This document shows positions 48,201 to 59,198 of a stretch of 64,000 bases of DNA, one piece after another. The notes beneath the pieces were generated by a model that saw nothing but the letters and a program-made list of their open reading frames with translations, did no database searches and was not told the DNA's origin. This stretch comes from Physcomitrium patens (taxonomy: Eukaryota; Streptophyta; Bryopsida; Funariales; Funariaceae). The stretch's first letter is position 1. Every line of letters begins with the position of its first letter. The position numbers and the translations under genes were made by a program. Where the stretch lies: NCBI RefSeq assembly GCF_000002425.4, contig NC_037257.1:18391001-18455000 (forward strand), in the 5' to 3' direction.

Positions 48201-48859
48201 ACAATAATACAGTATATTCTTCTATAAAACAAATACCTTTCTTTGCTAATTATGGTTATCATCTATGACTTGATATTTTTGACTTTTCAAAAGTTGATAA
48301 TCATGCTGCAAAAGATTTGGCAATTCATTTATCAGAGCTACATGCAACGATGAAGGCGCAGTTAAAAGAGGCTCAAGAACAATAAAAGGTCAATGTGGAT
48401 GTCTATCGAAAGGATCAACCATCATTCCTCTTGGGTGATAAGGTATGGCTACTTTGTCGCAATATCAAAACAACTCATCCTTGTGACAAGTTGGACTATC
48501 GAAGGCTGGGACCATTTTCTATTTCTGCACAAATCAATCCAATTGCATATCGTTTACATCTACCGAAGTCAATGAAAATCCATCTAGTATTCCATGTGTC
48601 TCTTCTTGAACCATACAAGACAGTAGACATACCAAGGAGACGACAAGCTTCACCTCCTTCTATAGAAGTGGACAATAATGAAGAGTTTGAAATAGAAGAA
48701 GTCTTAGATTCAAGGTGGCGCCGAAATAAATTAGAATATCTTGTCCATTGGCACGGATATGATATTAGTGAACGCACATGGGAGCCAATAAAGAATCTTG
48801 GAAATGTAGCAAAGGCGGTGGAGGCTTTTCATCCATGACATCCATCAAAATCAAGATGA
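45264..48859 (+). pseudogene. Pol: protease, RT, RNase H, integrase, chromodomain (A2)
   Basis: The polyprotein is in a -1 frame relative to gag. The order is protease (LDSGASAYFLD, about 45490), reverse transcriptase (VKKKDGSLQMCVDYRGLNKIT), RNase H (EIDASDFALSAVLSQ), integrase zinc domain, catalytic Asp in SMDFIT, LDRGTQFVSRFW and Glu in the TERVNQVLEQ stretch, and a chromodomain (EFEIEEVLDSR, RTWEP). The RT box reads YLHD instead of YLDD. Breaks include a 1-nt insertion near 46320 and stops at 46391, 46583, 46697, 46805, 47225, 47281, 48267, 48383 and 48836 (approximate for some), mostly CGA-to-TGA or CAA-to-TAA. Integrase second Asp keeps its place (LDRG, with S to L before it). Confidence 0.9.
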
Positions 48860-48953
48860 AAACCTTCTTTATAAAAGAAACAATATCTAGGCAAGATAAC
48901 ATTCTACTTTCAATTCTTGTTCATAGCTTCTTTGTAGTAGTGACGCTCAGGAG

Positions 48954-49376
48954 ATGGAGAACCAACAACCAGCGGATTCGATTCAAGAGCCTTTATTTGC
49001 TGACCTATCGGACGAGACATTACGATTGTCACAACCTTCAAGATGATGCAATCGAGATAAAGATCTTCAAAAACGACATGTTCTTCTTCGAATAGATGGC
49101 GAGATACAATACGTTTGGTATCACGATTTGGGAAGGGACTCCCGATGTTTGGTGATTTTGCTAGAGATAGGAACAACTCCTGATGGTGTTCCAAATATTC
49201 TATTTGAAAGAAGTTACGAAGGCCTCAACAATGATCAAATAACAGGGTGGTCTTCCCGCCCTGGTATGGGACACTACCGATGGTTGAGAGGCCCTATCAA
49301 TCATCTTGGAAGAGAACAAAGATCAGAGTATGTGGCGAATACAATTTGTCGCATCATAGATTTTCTCAATATATGA
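48954..49376 (+). pseudogene. Third reading frame after pol, family A (copy A2, one stop)
   Basis: This has the same 141-codon layout as in A1 and A3, starting 94 nt after the normal pol stop (48857-48859). TGA at 49044-49046 (codon 31) replaces CGA. Against A3, the last 83 codons show about 7 synonymous and 5 non-synonymous differences, fewer amino-acid changes than expected without selection. The function is unknown. Confidence 0.7.
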
Positions 49377-49403
49377 TGACCGCTCCTCGTGGAACTCCTC
49401 CCT

Positions 49404-49414
49404 AGAAGGGGGGG
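49404..49414 (+). other. Polypurine tract (A2)
   Basis: AGAAGGGGGGG, 3 nt upstream of the 3' LTR. Confidence 0.85.
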
Positions 49415-49417
49415 TAA

Positions 49418-49978
49418 TGTCACGGACATAATCATGTAAGCTAGTAATTACATATACAAATAGGTAGAAGTAAGTAAAAGTAGGTAAAAGTAAGTTAATT
49501 CTATAGTATTTAATATGAAAGCTTCCTAGAAGCTTCATAGATGCTGCTTTGACTTCATAAGTGTCTTTAATTGACTTTTTGGATTAGAAACGTGGTCAAA
49601 AAGTTGGCCATGTGCCACACATATTGTTAGCTTGAAGATCAAGCTAACTATGTGGCCTACATGTAGAAAAACTTGCCTTGTAAGTAAAGGCATGTGTCCT
49701 ACAAAGTCAACACATATTAGAGGTCCTATAGAACGGTGCCACGTAGCCCTTAGTTAGATAGTATATATAGAGACAAGAGTGAAGGCTTCTTCACTCTTGT
49801 CAATTCCTTTCTTGCTTCTAGTCTGATTTCAAGGGTCTTTAGTTTTCTTATCTTTTGGCAATAGCCATTCCATTTTCTCTTTCAATATATATACTTGTTT
49901 ATATATATTTTGTTACTTCTCTTTGAGTGAAGACTCACTTGTCTGAATTATTTTTTCATCGAGTTCTTGTCCTTGACA
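49418..49978 (+). repeat. 3' LTR of A2
   Basis: 561 bp, TGTCACGG to TTGACA. TATA box at 49762-49770 and a perfect inverted repeat at 49772-49801. About 94 percent identical to the 5' LTR by eye. Confidence 0.93.
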
Positions 49979-50256
49979 CTTAAAAGTCTTAATGCAAAAA
50001 TTACTCTATCAATTTCTTCCATTTATAACAATATAATAGTTGTTGTTGTAATCATTTGTTTTTTTATACACTCTTGCAATGTTCTTCTCACTTCATCACA
50101 AGCACACTTTTGACCTATATACTTTTTTATAACTCTAATCATAACTTATAATCCTAATATATAAAACCATTCTTTTAACAATACAATTTTAGAACTAAGC
50201 TCAACAATAAAAATAAAAATGAAACTTGTCCTTGGATTAGAAGTGATGTCATACCA
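49979..50256 (-). mobile_element. Copia-like relic G, leader and gag start
   Basis: Minus-strand continuation of the relic interrupted by A2. Next to the LTR edge, TGGTATGACATC (50256-50245 on the minus strand) resembles the initiator-tRNA primer site TGGTATCAGAGC. The beginning of gag (MEEIDRVIFALRLL) runs to the A2 edge and continues at 43594. Confidence 0.5.
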
Positions 50257-50640
50257 TGTTAACTTGATAAAAAAAAAAAAAGATATATTTATGAAGCAAA
50301 CCCACAAAAATATGTACAAAACAATGACAATACTTAGCAACCACAATAATTATACTAACCCTTATTAGGTGAGTATACATTTGGTTTGTATACAAATACT
50401 AAAGCAACATTTTATACTAATAGCCTGTTGTAATTCAATTTTGGTATATAGATTGCAATTTTAATAAAAATCCAGGTTCTTAAAGTTAATTTATGTATCA
50501 TGCCCATTACTTTTATTACTTTAGTTCTTGCAAAGTAATTTTCTTACAAAATGATGAGTAAATGAACTTAATGCTTCTATTCAAGCTTCAAATACATATT
50601 TTTGTTTTTTTTGTTATCTTTAAATTTGGTGTACCAACCC
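50257..50640 (-). repeat. Diverged LTR of relic G
   Basis: The plus strand starts TGTTAACTTGATAAA and resembles the LTR-like repeat at 53632-54140, especially GAAGCAAACCCACAAA, TTAGGTGAGTATACATTT and, at the end, TTTAAATTTGGTGT. The end coordinate is approximate. Confidence 0.5.
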
Positions 50641-51366
50641 ACAATCAAATATACACTAGAGGACATTTTTAATGCACCTTAGAGTCAATTTCAATACCTC
50701 TATTATCATTTCTAGAATATTTGTCATCAAACATCAACCTTTATAAGATTGGCAAAGACACCAACACACAATTAACTCATCCAAACTTCAACATGATACA
50801 AAAATCAACAAAGAATTTCTTCACCAACACACTTATTCATGACATCACATTCATTACAACTCAAGAATTAGGATGTGTTGAAACCAACATCCAACACCAA
50901 AGACTAGAAAATCTCTCTTTTCCAAACATTCGTTGGGATGTTACAATAATGAATATGCACAAAGTTTCATCATTGGACTACTAAACACACCATGCCAAAC
51001 ATGTATTAAGTAATCTTCATCAACTCCCTCAAATACAATCCAATAAAGTGCAATCCATTCCATTACACCCCAACTTACAAATCTCCCTGAATGCACCTCA
51101 AAAACCACATTGTGACACATGAATATCCCAAAACTTGTAATCATTCAAAAATGAAATTCCCCGTTGACATCTCCCACAACAAGTCTACGTTGTTGCATGA
51201 GATCGCATCACCCTCATCCATCCAATTACCAATCACAATCTTCACATGCACTAAGCACAGGTATTGATGCCGAGAACTCCACCTTCACTTTCACCAACCT
51301 AAACAAAACAAAAAACAAAGGCCACAAAGGCTGCGAGATCTGGGAATCAAATTCGGTGCACATCCG
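50641..51366. other. AT-rich region before segment A
   Basis: No gene seen. Short open frames at 50721-50984 plus and 51144-50941 minus have no recognisable content. Confidence 0.45.
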
Positions 51367-53342
51367 AGAAGCGAAGTGTATTCATCTCGGCCTCGCACAA
51401 CATCTCAAGGCACTGGCGTCGTTATTATCAAGGCAGTCAGGTGCGGAGATACAGGCACCACTCCCTGATGTCAATCAAGCAATCAATCAATCAACGAATC
51501 GTGAATTCTATATACACTCGATATCTGTACACTACCTACACGCTCTCACGCACCGAATTCTATGGCCGCTGGGTGCGTGCGCGTGGCTTTGACGACAACG
51601 AAACTCGCTGGTCCATGGACTCCACCAGGCTCACTACTTCCTCATCAACCGCATCACGCCTGAGATGGTCTGGAAAGGTTTAACGGTTGCAGATGGGGCA
51701 GGCCCATTCCTTGCACCCACACCTTGGCTCCCGATCCGAGTTGCATGTGACGTTCGGAGCATCGAAACCTCGTGGAAACCTCGGCGGACCCCTGGTCGCT
51801 CCAGAATGTGTTGTGAGGCAATCGAGGATGTGGGTGTCCATGCTGCAGCTGCTGTTCATCGGTGTAGTGGCGGAGGATGTAGCCGGGGCCCTGCACCTGG
51901 CGTTCAGCATGGTGTACTGAAGGTGGTGGTCCATGAGAAGATCACACCGCTAGTCACAGAAATGCGACGATGAGATTGGAGATGGTGCGGGGGTTCAGCT
52001 GTCCGATCTCCCGAATGCAAGACGTAGAACCGGAAACCTGAGAGGAGCTGAACGTGCAATCACGCTGCCTTGGTTGTGTTGGTTGTGAACTAACGATCTG
52101 GGGCTGTCCCACTTTGTACTCCACTTTCAATTGCAAACCGGGGTCCCGGTTGTCCAATCGCGGCAATTTCAAAATCCGTGAATCATGTTCTCCAGCTTCT
52201 TCTTCTTCTTGGATTTCCTTCTCGTCTGCAAGTCACACACGAAACTGGCGGCTCGCTCGAGGCCGAGCTTTGCGCTTGCGTAGCCTTCAGCTTGCAGACT
52301 CCCCCAAGCGCACACGCTCATTTCGAATCCTTTTTACATGTGCGTTTGAACGTATCTTTGCGAGTCGCTGGGTCATTCGTCACAACTGTGTGGTTCAGAC
52401 TTTTGTTTGTGTTTTGTCACGACGGGTAGCTGCTGCTGCTTGCAGCATTGTCGGCAACTGTCTGTCACTGGGACGGACCAGATTCACATCCTCGGAGCGT
52501 TTCTACCTTGTCCGACACGATTGGATGACAATTCCACTGCTCGACAAGTTTTTACACAAGAACACCGTCTTATGGATTTTGACACGGACGCTTCGGGCAC
52601 CACGCACAACTCTAGAGGCGCACTGGATGCGGAGACACGAGCGAGAAACCGTCAACTCCTCCATATCCTGCCCCCGCCCCACTTCGCAAACCCACGCCCA
52701 ACTGCTGCCTCCGTGCAATTTCACACGACAAGAACTATGTAGGGGACTCGGGACACTTCAACTAACTTTTCCCCCGCTGACCCGGAACCCGCGCCGACAC
52801 TCGGGAATTGCCACGCAACAATCCGCCTCCAGTTATCAGTGCTTATCAGCCGTTGACATGTGGAGCAGTCAAATGCACACATCACACATCGTACCGACAA
52901 ATGCACCAAGCCATGCCCTCAATCCTCTCTCGTCGCGTCCGCAGGTGTTGTTCCTGGCAAGTGATACGTCTTCGCCTCCCACCACTGAGCAGTAGCCACG
53001 GACCGCAAAACCAACGCGTGATGGGCATTGCATCTCGGAACATGGCGGCCATCGTGGCCTTGGACGCCGAAAACGAGGATGGCGTCGTCGGCCGGAATGA
53101 GAGGAAGCAGAAAACCATGTTCCAGTTCACCATCACCACTTTGTGAGAAGTCTGTTGGAACGGGTTTCACTTTTGTCAAACACAACGTTCTGTACAAGTC
53201 GCAATATGTTTTCTCCGTTACAGACCTTTCGTTTAGGTGGTTTTCTCCGTTACAAAATTGTGTTGATTTTTTTATCATTGCCAGCAGTGCAATAGCGTGT
53301 TTGAGGGTGATTTTAAAACTCAAGTTTTGGCAATTGGGGTAG
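51367..53342. other. GC-rich core of right segment A, no gene assigned
   Basis: Same content as the left core. Long open stretches occur on both strands, including 313 codons at 52054-52995. No domain is recognised and no splice chain is convincing. It may be a decayed or unrecognised gene. Confidence 0.45.
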
Positions 53343-54101
53343 TCATAACTAGTGAAGGAATGTCTTCATTTTTGGTGTTGCACAAGCATGCTACTCCACA
53401 ATCAAAAAGTAACTCAACACATAATACATAATGGTCATGATTTTATCAAAAACTTTGTATCAATGGGATTTGGAAGGGTGATTCTTATATGCCAACTTTT
53501 GGAACCTAAAGACAAAGAGATGTAGTAAAAAGATTGTACATGAATAGGTCAATTGTGAGATAGAATTAATTAAATACATTGGATTTAGTTATTAGCAAAA
53601 TGCATTGAAACAATTTATAAACTTATATATATGTTAGTATCTCCTTGTTTGATGAAAGGTTAAAATATAAATATATGAAGCAAAGCCACAAACATATATA
53701 CAAAGTTGTGATGCCATTAGCTTCCATAGTAATTAATTTAACTTTGATTAGGTGAGTATACATTTATCATATATACAAGTATTGAATATGTACTTTTTAT
53801 TAATACCCTGCTATAAGTTCAAGTCTCCTTGCAGATATCTTGATTCTCTATTTTATCTACATCTTAACTATTTGTTTCATGGACTTATGGTAGTCCAACA
53901 TTCATTTGATGTAGATTCACAAAGTTGTAATATAATTGTACTAGTATGTCATCTTGGTAAATCTTCACTAAATCATTGGATGTGTATCATTCAATGATTT
54001 AGTCTTGAATCTAGACTATTGAATCTTTTGCTTATATACCACGTTTTTTTACTATTGAAGATATTATGATTGTTCTCATTTTTGTAGGTTTGATTTATTA
54101 G
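51367..54101. repeat. Duplicated segment A, right copy (inverted to 8409-11146)
   Basis: Reverse complement of the left copy. The core 51367-53342 is almost identical to it. At 54101 the left copy jumps to segment B, while here the LTR-like repeat simply continues, so this side looks original and the left side looks like the joined product. Confidence 0.93.
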
Positions 54102-54140
54102 TTGCTTGTACCTTGTTATTGTCTTTGAATTTGGTGTTTT
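53632..54140 (-). repeat. LTR-like repeat related to 50257-50640
   Basis: Starts TGTTAGTATCTCC on the plus strand. It shares several blocks with the diverged LTR of relic G and ends with TTGAATTTGGTGT. Probably a solo LTR. The end is approximate. Confidence 0.5.
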
Positions 54141-55648
54141 TAACTAGAATACTTTATATTTATGTGGATTTTTTAAAACACAATGGTATGCATTATCTTA
54201 TCTTTGGTGATTAAGATCAATTTTTGTAGGTGCGTTGTTGTATTGTGGATCGGCTATCATGTGAAAATTATGTTTTTGTATATTTAATACACAATATACT
54301 AGACAATATGGTAAAAGTCATGTTAGTGGATTTTATTTGGTTATAAGATGTAGATAGATTACTACTCCAAAAAGAGGTTGTTTTAAAGAGCATGTATTAG
54401 AATTTATATAACTTTATTTTCTTTTGATAGTGACTTTTGAAGTTGGTTTTATTGGTAGTAATTTTTATACATTTAGAGTCACCTTAGTCAGATATTTGTG
54501 ATCCTTGAAGTCTTATTTTGTTTCTTTTAATTGATGTCTAGGGTATATATTATGTAGAACTTATAAGAAAAAGGAATGGAGAGAGATTTTGGTAGCAAAA
54601 CAAGAAGTTATGACATCCCTGTGGATGAACAGAGATGGATGATGAAAATCTCCATTTCTATTGGCTAAAAATCATGCCCAATGGACTTCAAGGAGGCTGT
54701 CTGAGGCCTTTTTAGGGATTAGGATTATTCCTTCAAGGTCATTTGAACTTTAAAGGCTAAGATCAGAAAGTTTAGGTTTTTGGCTATGGTTTTGGTGAAA
54801 ATATTGTGTGATTTGGAATTTATATGAAAGAGATATGGGCTCTCAAAGTTAAGGTGTTGATTTTGTACCTATTGTCACTCTTTTGGACATAATGTGCGCG
54901 TACATAAAGCAATAATAGATCAGCAACCAGAGTTGGAGAGAAAATATTTTTGGCTACATTTTTGGCATATTGTTTGATGGATTCTAAGTTGGAATAAAGG
55001 AGATATTGGAGGTTGAAATTAGTGCTTGTAAATCTAAAAGTAGTAAGTGACTAGATTCACTAGTGGTTGTGTTTTGAGTTATATCTTGAGTATTTTGACG
55101 AGATTTTGGCTCAAAATTTCTAAAAATGTATATAGTGATATTAATAAACTTTTTTTATAAATTTTGTTGCATTTGGATTTTTGATTTTGAGATATGAAGA
55201 AAATAGTTTTTGAATGCTTGTAGATTAGGGTTTAGAATACCTTCTAGGATATTTAAGATGCTTGAAGATCAATAATAGATTTATAGTTCAAGTTTTCTTA
55301 TAGTGAAGCTTAACAATAGAATCTATGCTATATAGAAAATTGAAAAAAATTGGATAGTTGGATCAAGAGATATAAATTTTTAAAGTTTAGGATAATAATA
55401 TCTTTTGTAGGAAGAAAATATTTTGAAGGATTTTGTTATAATTTGAGCTTTTGTGCAAAATAAAGGGATTTTTGGGAGCTAAGACATCATATATAAGCCA
55501 AAGCTAAATTCTCTACATCTAGATACTTAATGTATTCCCAGTTTGCAAATCACGCCATACGACAACTAGTAAATCCGACGTGAAATATCTGATGTAGAGA
55601 GTTTTGAAGAAATATTTTGATTTTTATTATGGTTTGAGAATAAATAAG
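54141..55648. other. Probable LTR and flank of family F element
   Basis: AT-rich, no reading frame. Its position just upstream of a primer-site-like sequence and gag suggests that the last part is the 5' LTR of family F, but no second LTR is in the window to define it. Confidence 0.4.
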
Positions 55649-57429
55649 TGGTATTAGAAACTACATTGAGGCATCACTATTATAGCTTGATTCTGCTACA
55701 ACTCAAATATTAAGTATTTTCTTTTTATATGTAATAACAATAAGCAGTGGATCATAAAGAAGTAATGGCTACCAAAGCCTTATAATCTATTGTTGGATTA
55801 TTAGATCAATTTGATGGAAGAAACATCTCTAGGTATTTGAAATATTTTTTTCAAAAGATGGAGCTCAATAAAGTACCAGAAAAGGAATTGATCTTAATAT
55901 TTAAGCTTATAGTTGTACTAGAGTTTTAGGAGTGTATACAAGAGATTATTGAAACTCATGGAGAAAAATAGGAAGATTTTATCCTTCAACTAAAAGAAGA
56001 GTATTCTTTAAAAGATGCTAAAAAGGTAACTAAAAAATCATTCAAGGAATAGATTAATAAATTCAATAAGGGATTGGTTGCAACAAAGTCATTTTAAAAA
56101 TTTGAGAGACATTTTCTTCAATTATCTTGAGTAGAAAAACTTACTCTTAAAAATAACAAGGTGGAGCTATTCTTTCAATTGGCCAACAATAAATTATAGA
56201 AGGAATTGGAATTATTATTGGAAGATATTACAAAAGACAATAGACTCACAACTGACTGGAAGGTGTCTGAAGTAATGGAAATACTTGCTAAAAGAAAATA
56301 TCAGGAGAATAAGATTGTAGAAAAATAAGAAACTAGGCCTCTATCAATCATAATATCTCATAGGCAACTACCAGAAACTATTATACCAATATCTATTGCT
56401 CCAATTCCTATGTCTATAGTTATATCACAAAAAGATGCAATTGGGGAGTTGGTGAAAAGAATGAAAGACTTACAAATCAAATTAGAAAAGCTAGAAGAAA
56501 AAGAAAGAAATTTTGAGAACAAATATGTATCAAAGCTAGGATATATACAAAGATGTATTTGGTGTAATAGTATGGAGAATCTTCACAAGGAATGTGGAGA
56601 TTTTGTTGATACTTTGTAATAGGGAGTAATTTTATGGAAGGATGGAAAGATCGCCTTACAAGATATAAGTGAGTTCCTTAAAACTAACTTTGGAAGGAGA
56701 GGAATGAAGAAGGTTTTGGATGAATATTTATCTTAGCAATCTATAGCATTGGGAGAGGCTATCACCAATGGCATAAAGATAGGAAGAGAGAAGCAAGATA
56801 TCTTTGATAAGTATGTAGAGGCAAAAAATTTATGGAATCATGCTATGACCAATATGGATAAAGGAAAAAAAAACAAGAGAAGAATTGCTTAAGATAGCTA
56901 CAGTAATCAAGAATGCTACAAGGTGGGATGATCTTATTGATGTCATATCCATACATGTTTATTTGACAAAATTCCAACATGAAGCTTTGGTAGAATTAAA
57001 AAAGGATAGAAATATAATAGATGAAAACCTTGAGGAGCCAAATAACAAAAGAAGTTCTCATAGGAATGAAAAAGAAAATCAAAATAAGAAGACACTTATA
57101 CTACAAGGTAGTAGACTATTAAAAATTGGACCATCAACATCACACCCTAGGAATGTACCACTGCAAAAGAAAAAATAGAAGCTAATAAAAATAGAGAAAA
57201 GAATAAGCTTGTTGCTTACACATTACAATTAGACATTGAAGCAACTACAAATTTAAAAGGGATGCTAAAAAAAACGGTATTGAATGCCAAAATGGAGATT
57301 ACTTTGCAAAAAATTTTAGGCATTACAAAGAAAAATTTTCATGATATCATTATTGACATTATTAAATAAAAAAATATAAATAAATTGATAGGAGGATCTA
57401 CAATGTCTAATGCCTTGGATATAATATTG
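55649..57429 (+). mobile_element. Family F Gypsy element, 5' part (interrupted by A3)
   Basis: TGGTATTAGAAA at 55649-55660 resembles the initiator-tRNA primer site. It is followed by gag from about 55765 and the start of the protease region. A3 is inserted at 57430, and TATTG at 57425-57429 is the target copy. Reading resumes at 63802. Many stops and frameshifts show that the host element was already dead or has decayed since. Confidence 0.8.
55765..57424 (+). pseudogene. Gag and start of protease region (family F)
   Basis: ATG at 55765 starts MATKAL followed by a stop, then GLLDQFDGRNISRYL, a gag start typical of another Gypsy lineage. A coiled-coil stretch (KRMKDLQIKLEKLEEKE) precedes a knuckle at about 56555-56600 reading CIWCNSMENLHKEC, where the expected His position is Asn. 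A second half (56885-57178) is frame-shifted. It ends with NALDIIL at the A3 insertion. The frames contain at least eight stops. Confidence 0.75.
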
Positions 57430-57981
57430 TGTCACGGCCATAATCATGTAAGCTAATAATTACATATAGAAATAGGTAGAAGTAAGTAAAAATAGATAAA
57501 AGTAAGTTAATTCTATAATATTTAATATAAAAGTTTCCTAGAAACTTCCTAGACGCTGCTTTGACTTCATAGGTATCTTTAATTGACTTTTTGGATTAGA
57601 AACGTGGTCAACAAGTTGGCCATGTGCCACACATGTTGTTAGCTTGAAGATCAAGCTAACTATGTGGCCCACACGTAGAAAAACTTGCCTTGTAAGTCAA
57701 GGCATGTGTCCTACAAAGTCAACACATATTAAAGGTCCTATAGAACGTCGCCACGTAGCCCCTAGTTAGATAATATATATAGAGACAAGAGTGAAGGCTT
57801 CTTCACTCTTGTCAACTCCTTTCTTGCTTCTAGTCCAGGTTCAAGAGTCTTTAGTTTCTTGTCTTGTAGCAATAGCCATTCCAGTTTCCTTTTAATATAC
57901 CTACTTGTTTATATTTTGACTTATTATATCGAGATAGCCTTTTGGTGTATATTTTCCCTCATCGAGTCTTTGTCCTTGACA
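57430..57981 (+). repeat. 5' LTR of A3
   Basis: 552 bp, TGTCACGG to TTGACA. TATA box at 57774-57783 and a perfect 13-bp inverted repeat with GCTT loop at 57784-57813. Confidence 0.95.
57774..57815 (+). promoter_or_regulatory. LTR core promoter: TATA box, palindrome and self-primer sequence (A3)
   Basis: TATATATAGA at 57774-57783 is followed directly by GACAAGAGTGAAG-GCTT-CTTCACTCTTGTC (57784-57813), a perfect 13-bp dyad. ACTCTTGTCAA (57805-57815) begins 31 nt after the start of the TATA box, where plant transcription usually starts. It is complementary to the sequence just inside the LTR. The start site itself is inferred. Confidence 0.65.
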
Positions 57982-57983
57982 GA

Positions 57984-57994
57984 TTGACAAGAGT
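57984..57994 (+). other. Proposed self-priming primer-binding site (A3)
   Basis: TTGACAAGAGT starts 2 nt after the 5' LTR. It pairs over all 11 nt with ACTCTTGTCAA at 57805-57815. In the Tf1/sushi group, 11 nt of the mRNA 5' end fold back and prime reverse transcription in this way. No TGG start of a tRNA-type primer site is found at the LTR edge. A TATCAGAGC motif at 58005-58013 is the only tRNA-like alternative, 23 nt from the LTR. Confidence 0.65.
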
Positions 57995-58193
57995 ACACTT
58001 ACAATATCAGAGCTTTATTTTTTCTTGAGTAAGAGTGGATTACCCCTTTCTCTTGACAAGACATAAGCGTATTAGAAGTTTGTGGATTACCCACTTCTAA
58101 ACTGATATTGTTCTTAGTATCTTCTTTGTTATCAAGTCTTTCTTTTCTTTTGTCTTGAGCAATATCAAACAAATTTTTCTTCTTAGTGTCATT

Positions 58194-59198
58194 ATGGCAG
58201 AGCTTGTTGAAATGAAGAGTGCAATGGCACAAATGCAAGAGCAAATGAGGGAGTTAATGCTTGCGATGCATCAACTCAATTCACTAATACAGGAAAGAAC
58301 AAGAATAGCAGAAAGTGGAGATATAGAGATGATCGGAGCTGCTTCAACATCTACAACAAATCACGTTCCTTCTCCAATTATACAACACCCTATAAGCACT
58401 AGAGAACCAAGAATTGCATTACCTGAGAAATTTGATGGTACGAGATCAAAGTTTCGAGGATTCATCAATCAAGTACAATTGGCAATTGAACTTCAACCGC
58501 AAAGCTATCCAACTCCAGGATCACAAGTCAGGTTTATTGGCACTCTACTTTCTGGTTCTGCATTATCGTGGTTTTCGTCTTTTCTTGAACAACGAAATCC
58601 AATATTGGACAATTTGGAAGCTTTTTTGGCGGAGTTTCGATCTATGTATGGTGAACACGATGCAACTCGTGTTGCAACAAATAAGATCCGAATTTTGCGA
58701 CAAGGAAATCGCTCAGTAACAGTATATGCTTCACAATTTTGACAACTTGCAATTGACATCAAGTGGGATGATGCTGCACTCATCAGTCAATTTCTTTATG
58801 GATTGTAATACGAAGTAAAGAAATTGATACTCAATTTACCTGATCCTCAAACTTTGAGTCAAACAATCGATTTTGCGGTAAAATGTGATAATCGACTTTT
58901 CGAATTTCGATCCGAGAATCATTCACGAGAACCTCAACATTATTACTCAATGGCAACATCAACATCTTTGCCAAACGTACATTCAGAAGTAGAAGACATG
59001 CAAATTGACGCGGTACGTTTTAAACTCCTAACTGAGCAAGAAAAGATTCGTCGTCGTCGAGAAGGATTATGTTTATATTGCGGAGAACCTAAGCACACTG
59101 CTCAATAATGTCCAAAGAAACGACGCAACTATAAAATGAGGGGTACGACGGTCAAAGAAGACAACATGTCGGAAAACGGATTCGTCCAGCTACAATAG
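58194..59198 (+). pseudogene. Gag (A3)
   Basis: ATG at 58194 opens a 334-codon frame closed by TAG at 59196-59198. The N-terminus (MKSAMAQMQEQMRELMLAMHQ) looks like a coiled coil. The capsid shows KFDGTRSKFRGFINQVQLAI and SALSWFSSFLEQ. A CX2CX4HX4C zinc knuckle (CLYCGEPKHTAQ, then C after a stop) is near the end, followed by a basic patch. Stops are TGA 58740-58742 (CGA in A2), TAA 58806-58808 (CAA in A2) and TAA 59106-59108 inside the knuckle. Gag forms the particle shell. Confidence 0.9.

Larger units (their letters stand above)
43595..49978 (+). mobile_element. Family A chromovirus, full length, decayed (copy A2)
   Basis: This 6384-bp element has two LTRs, a primer site, gag, pol, a third frame and a polypurine tract. 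The flanks CTTAC (43590-43594) and CTTAA (49979-49983) fit a 5-bp target duplication with one change. The LTRs differ at about 31 positions in 560. Stops in coding regions come mostly from C-to-T or G-to-A changes. It was inserted into the minus-strand Copia-like relic G. Confidence 0.95.

Noticed and set aside
7925-54101. Simple inverted duplication of one locus
   Set aside because: The order of segments B and A differs between left and right, so a single inversion or copy event without a new joint cannot explain it.
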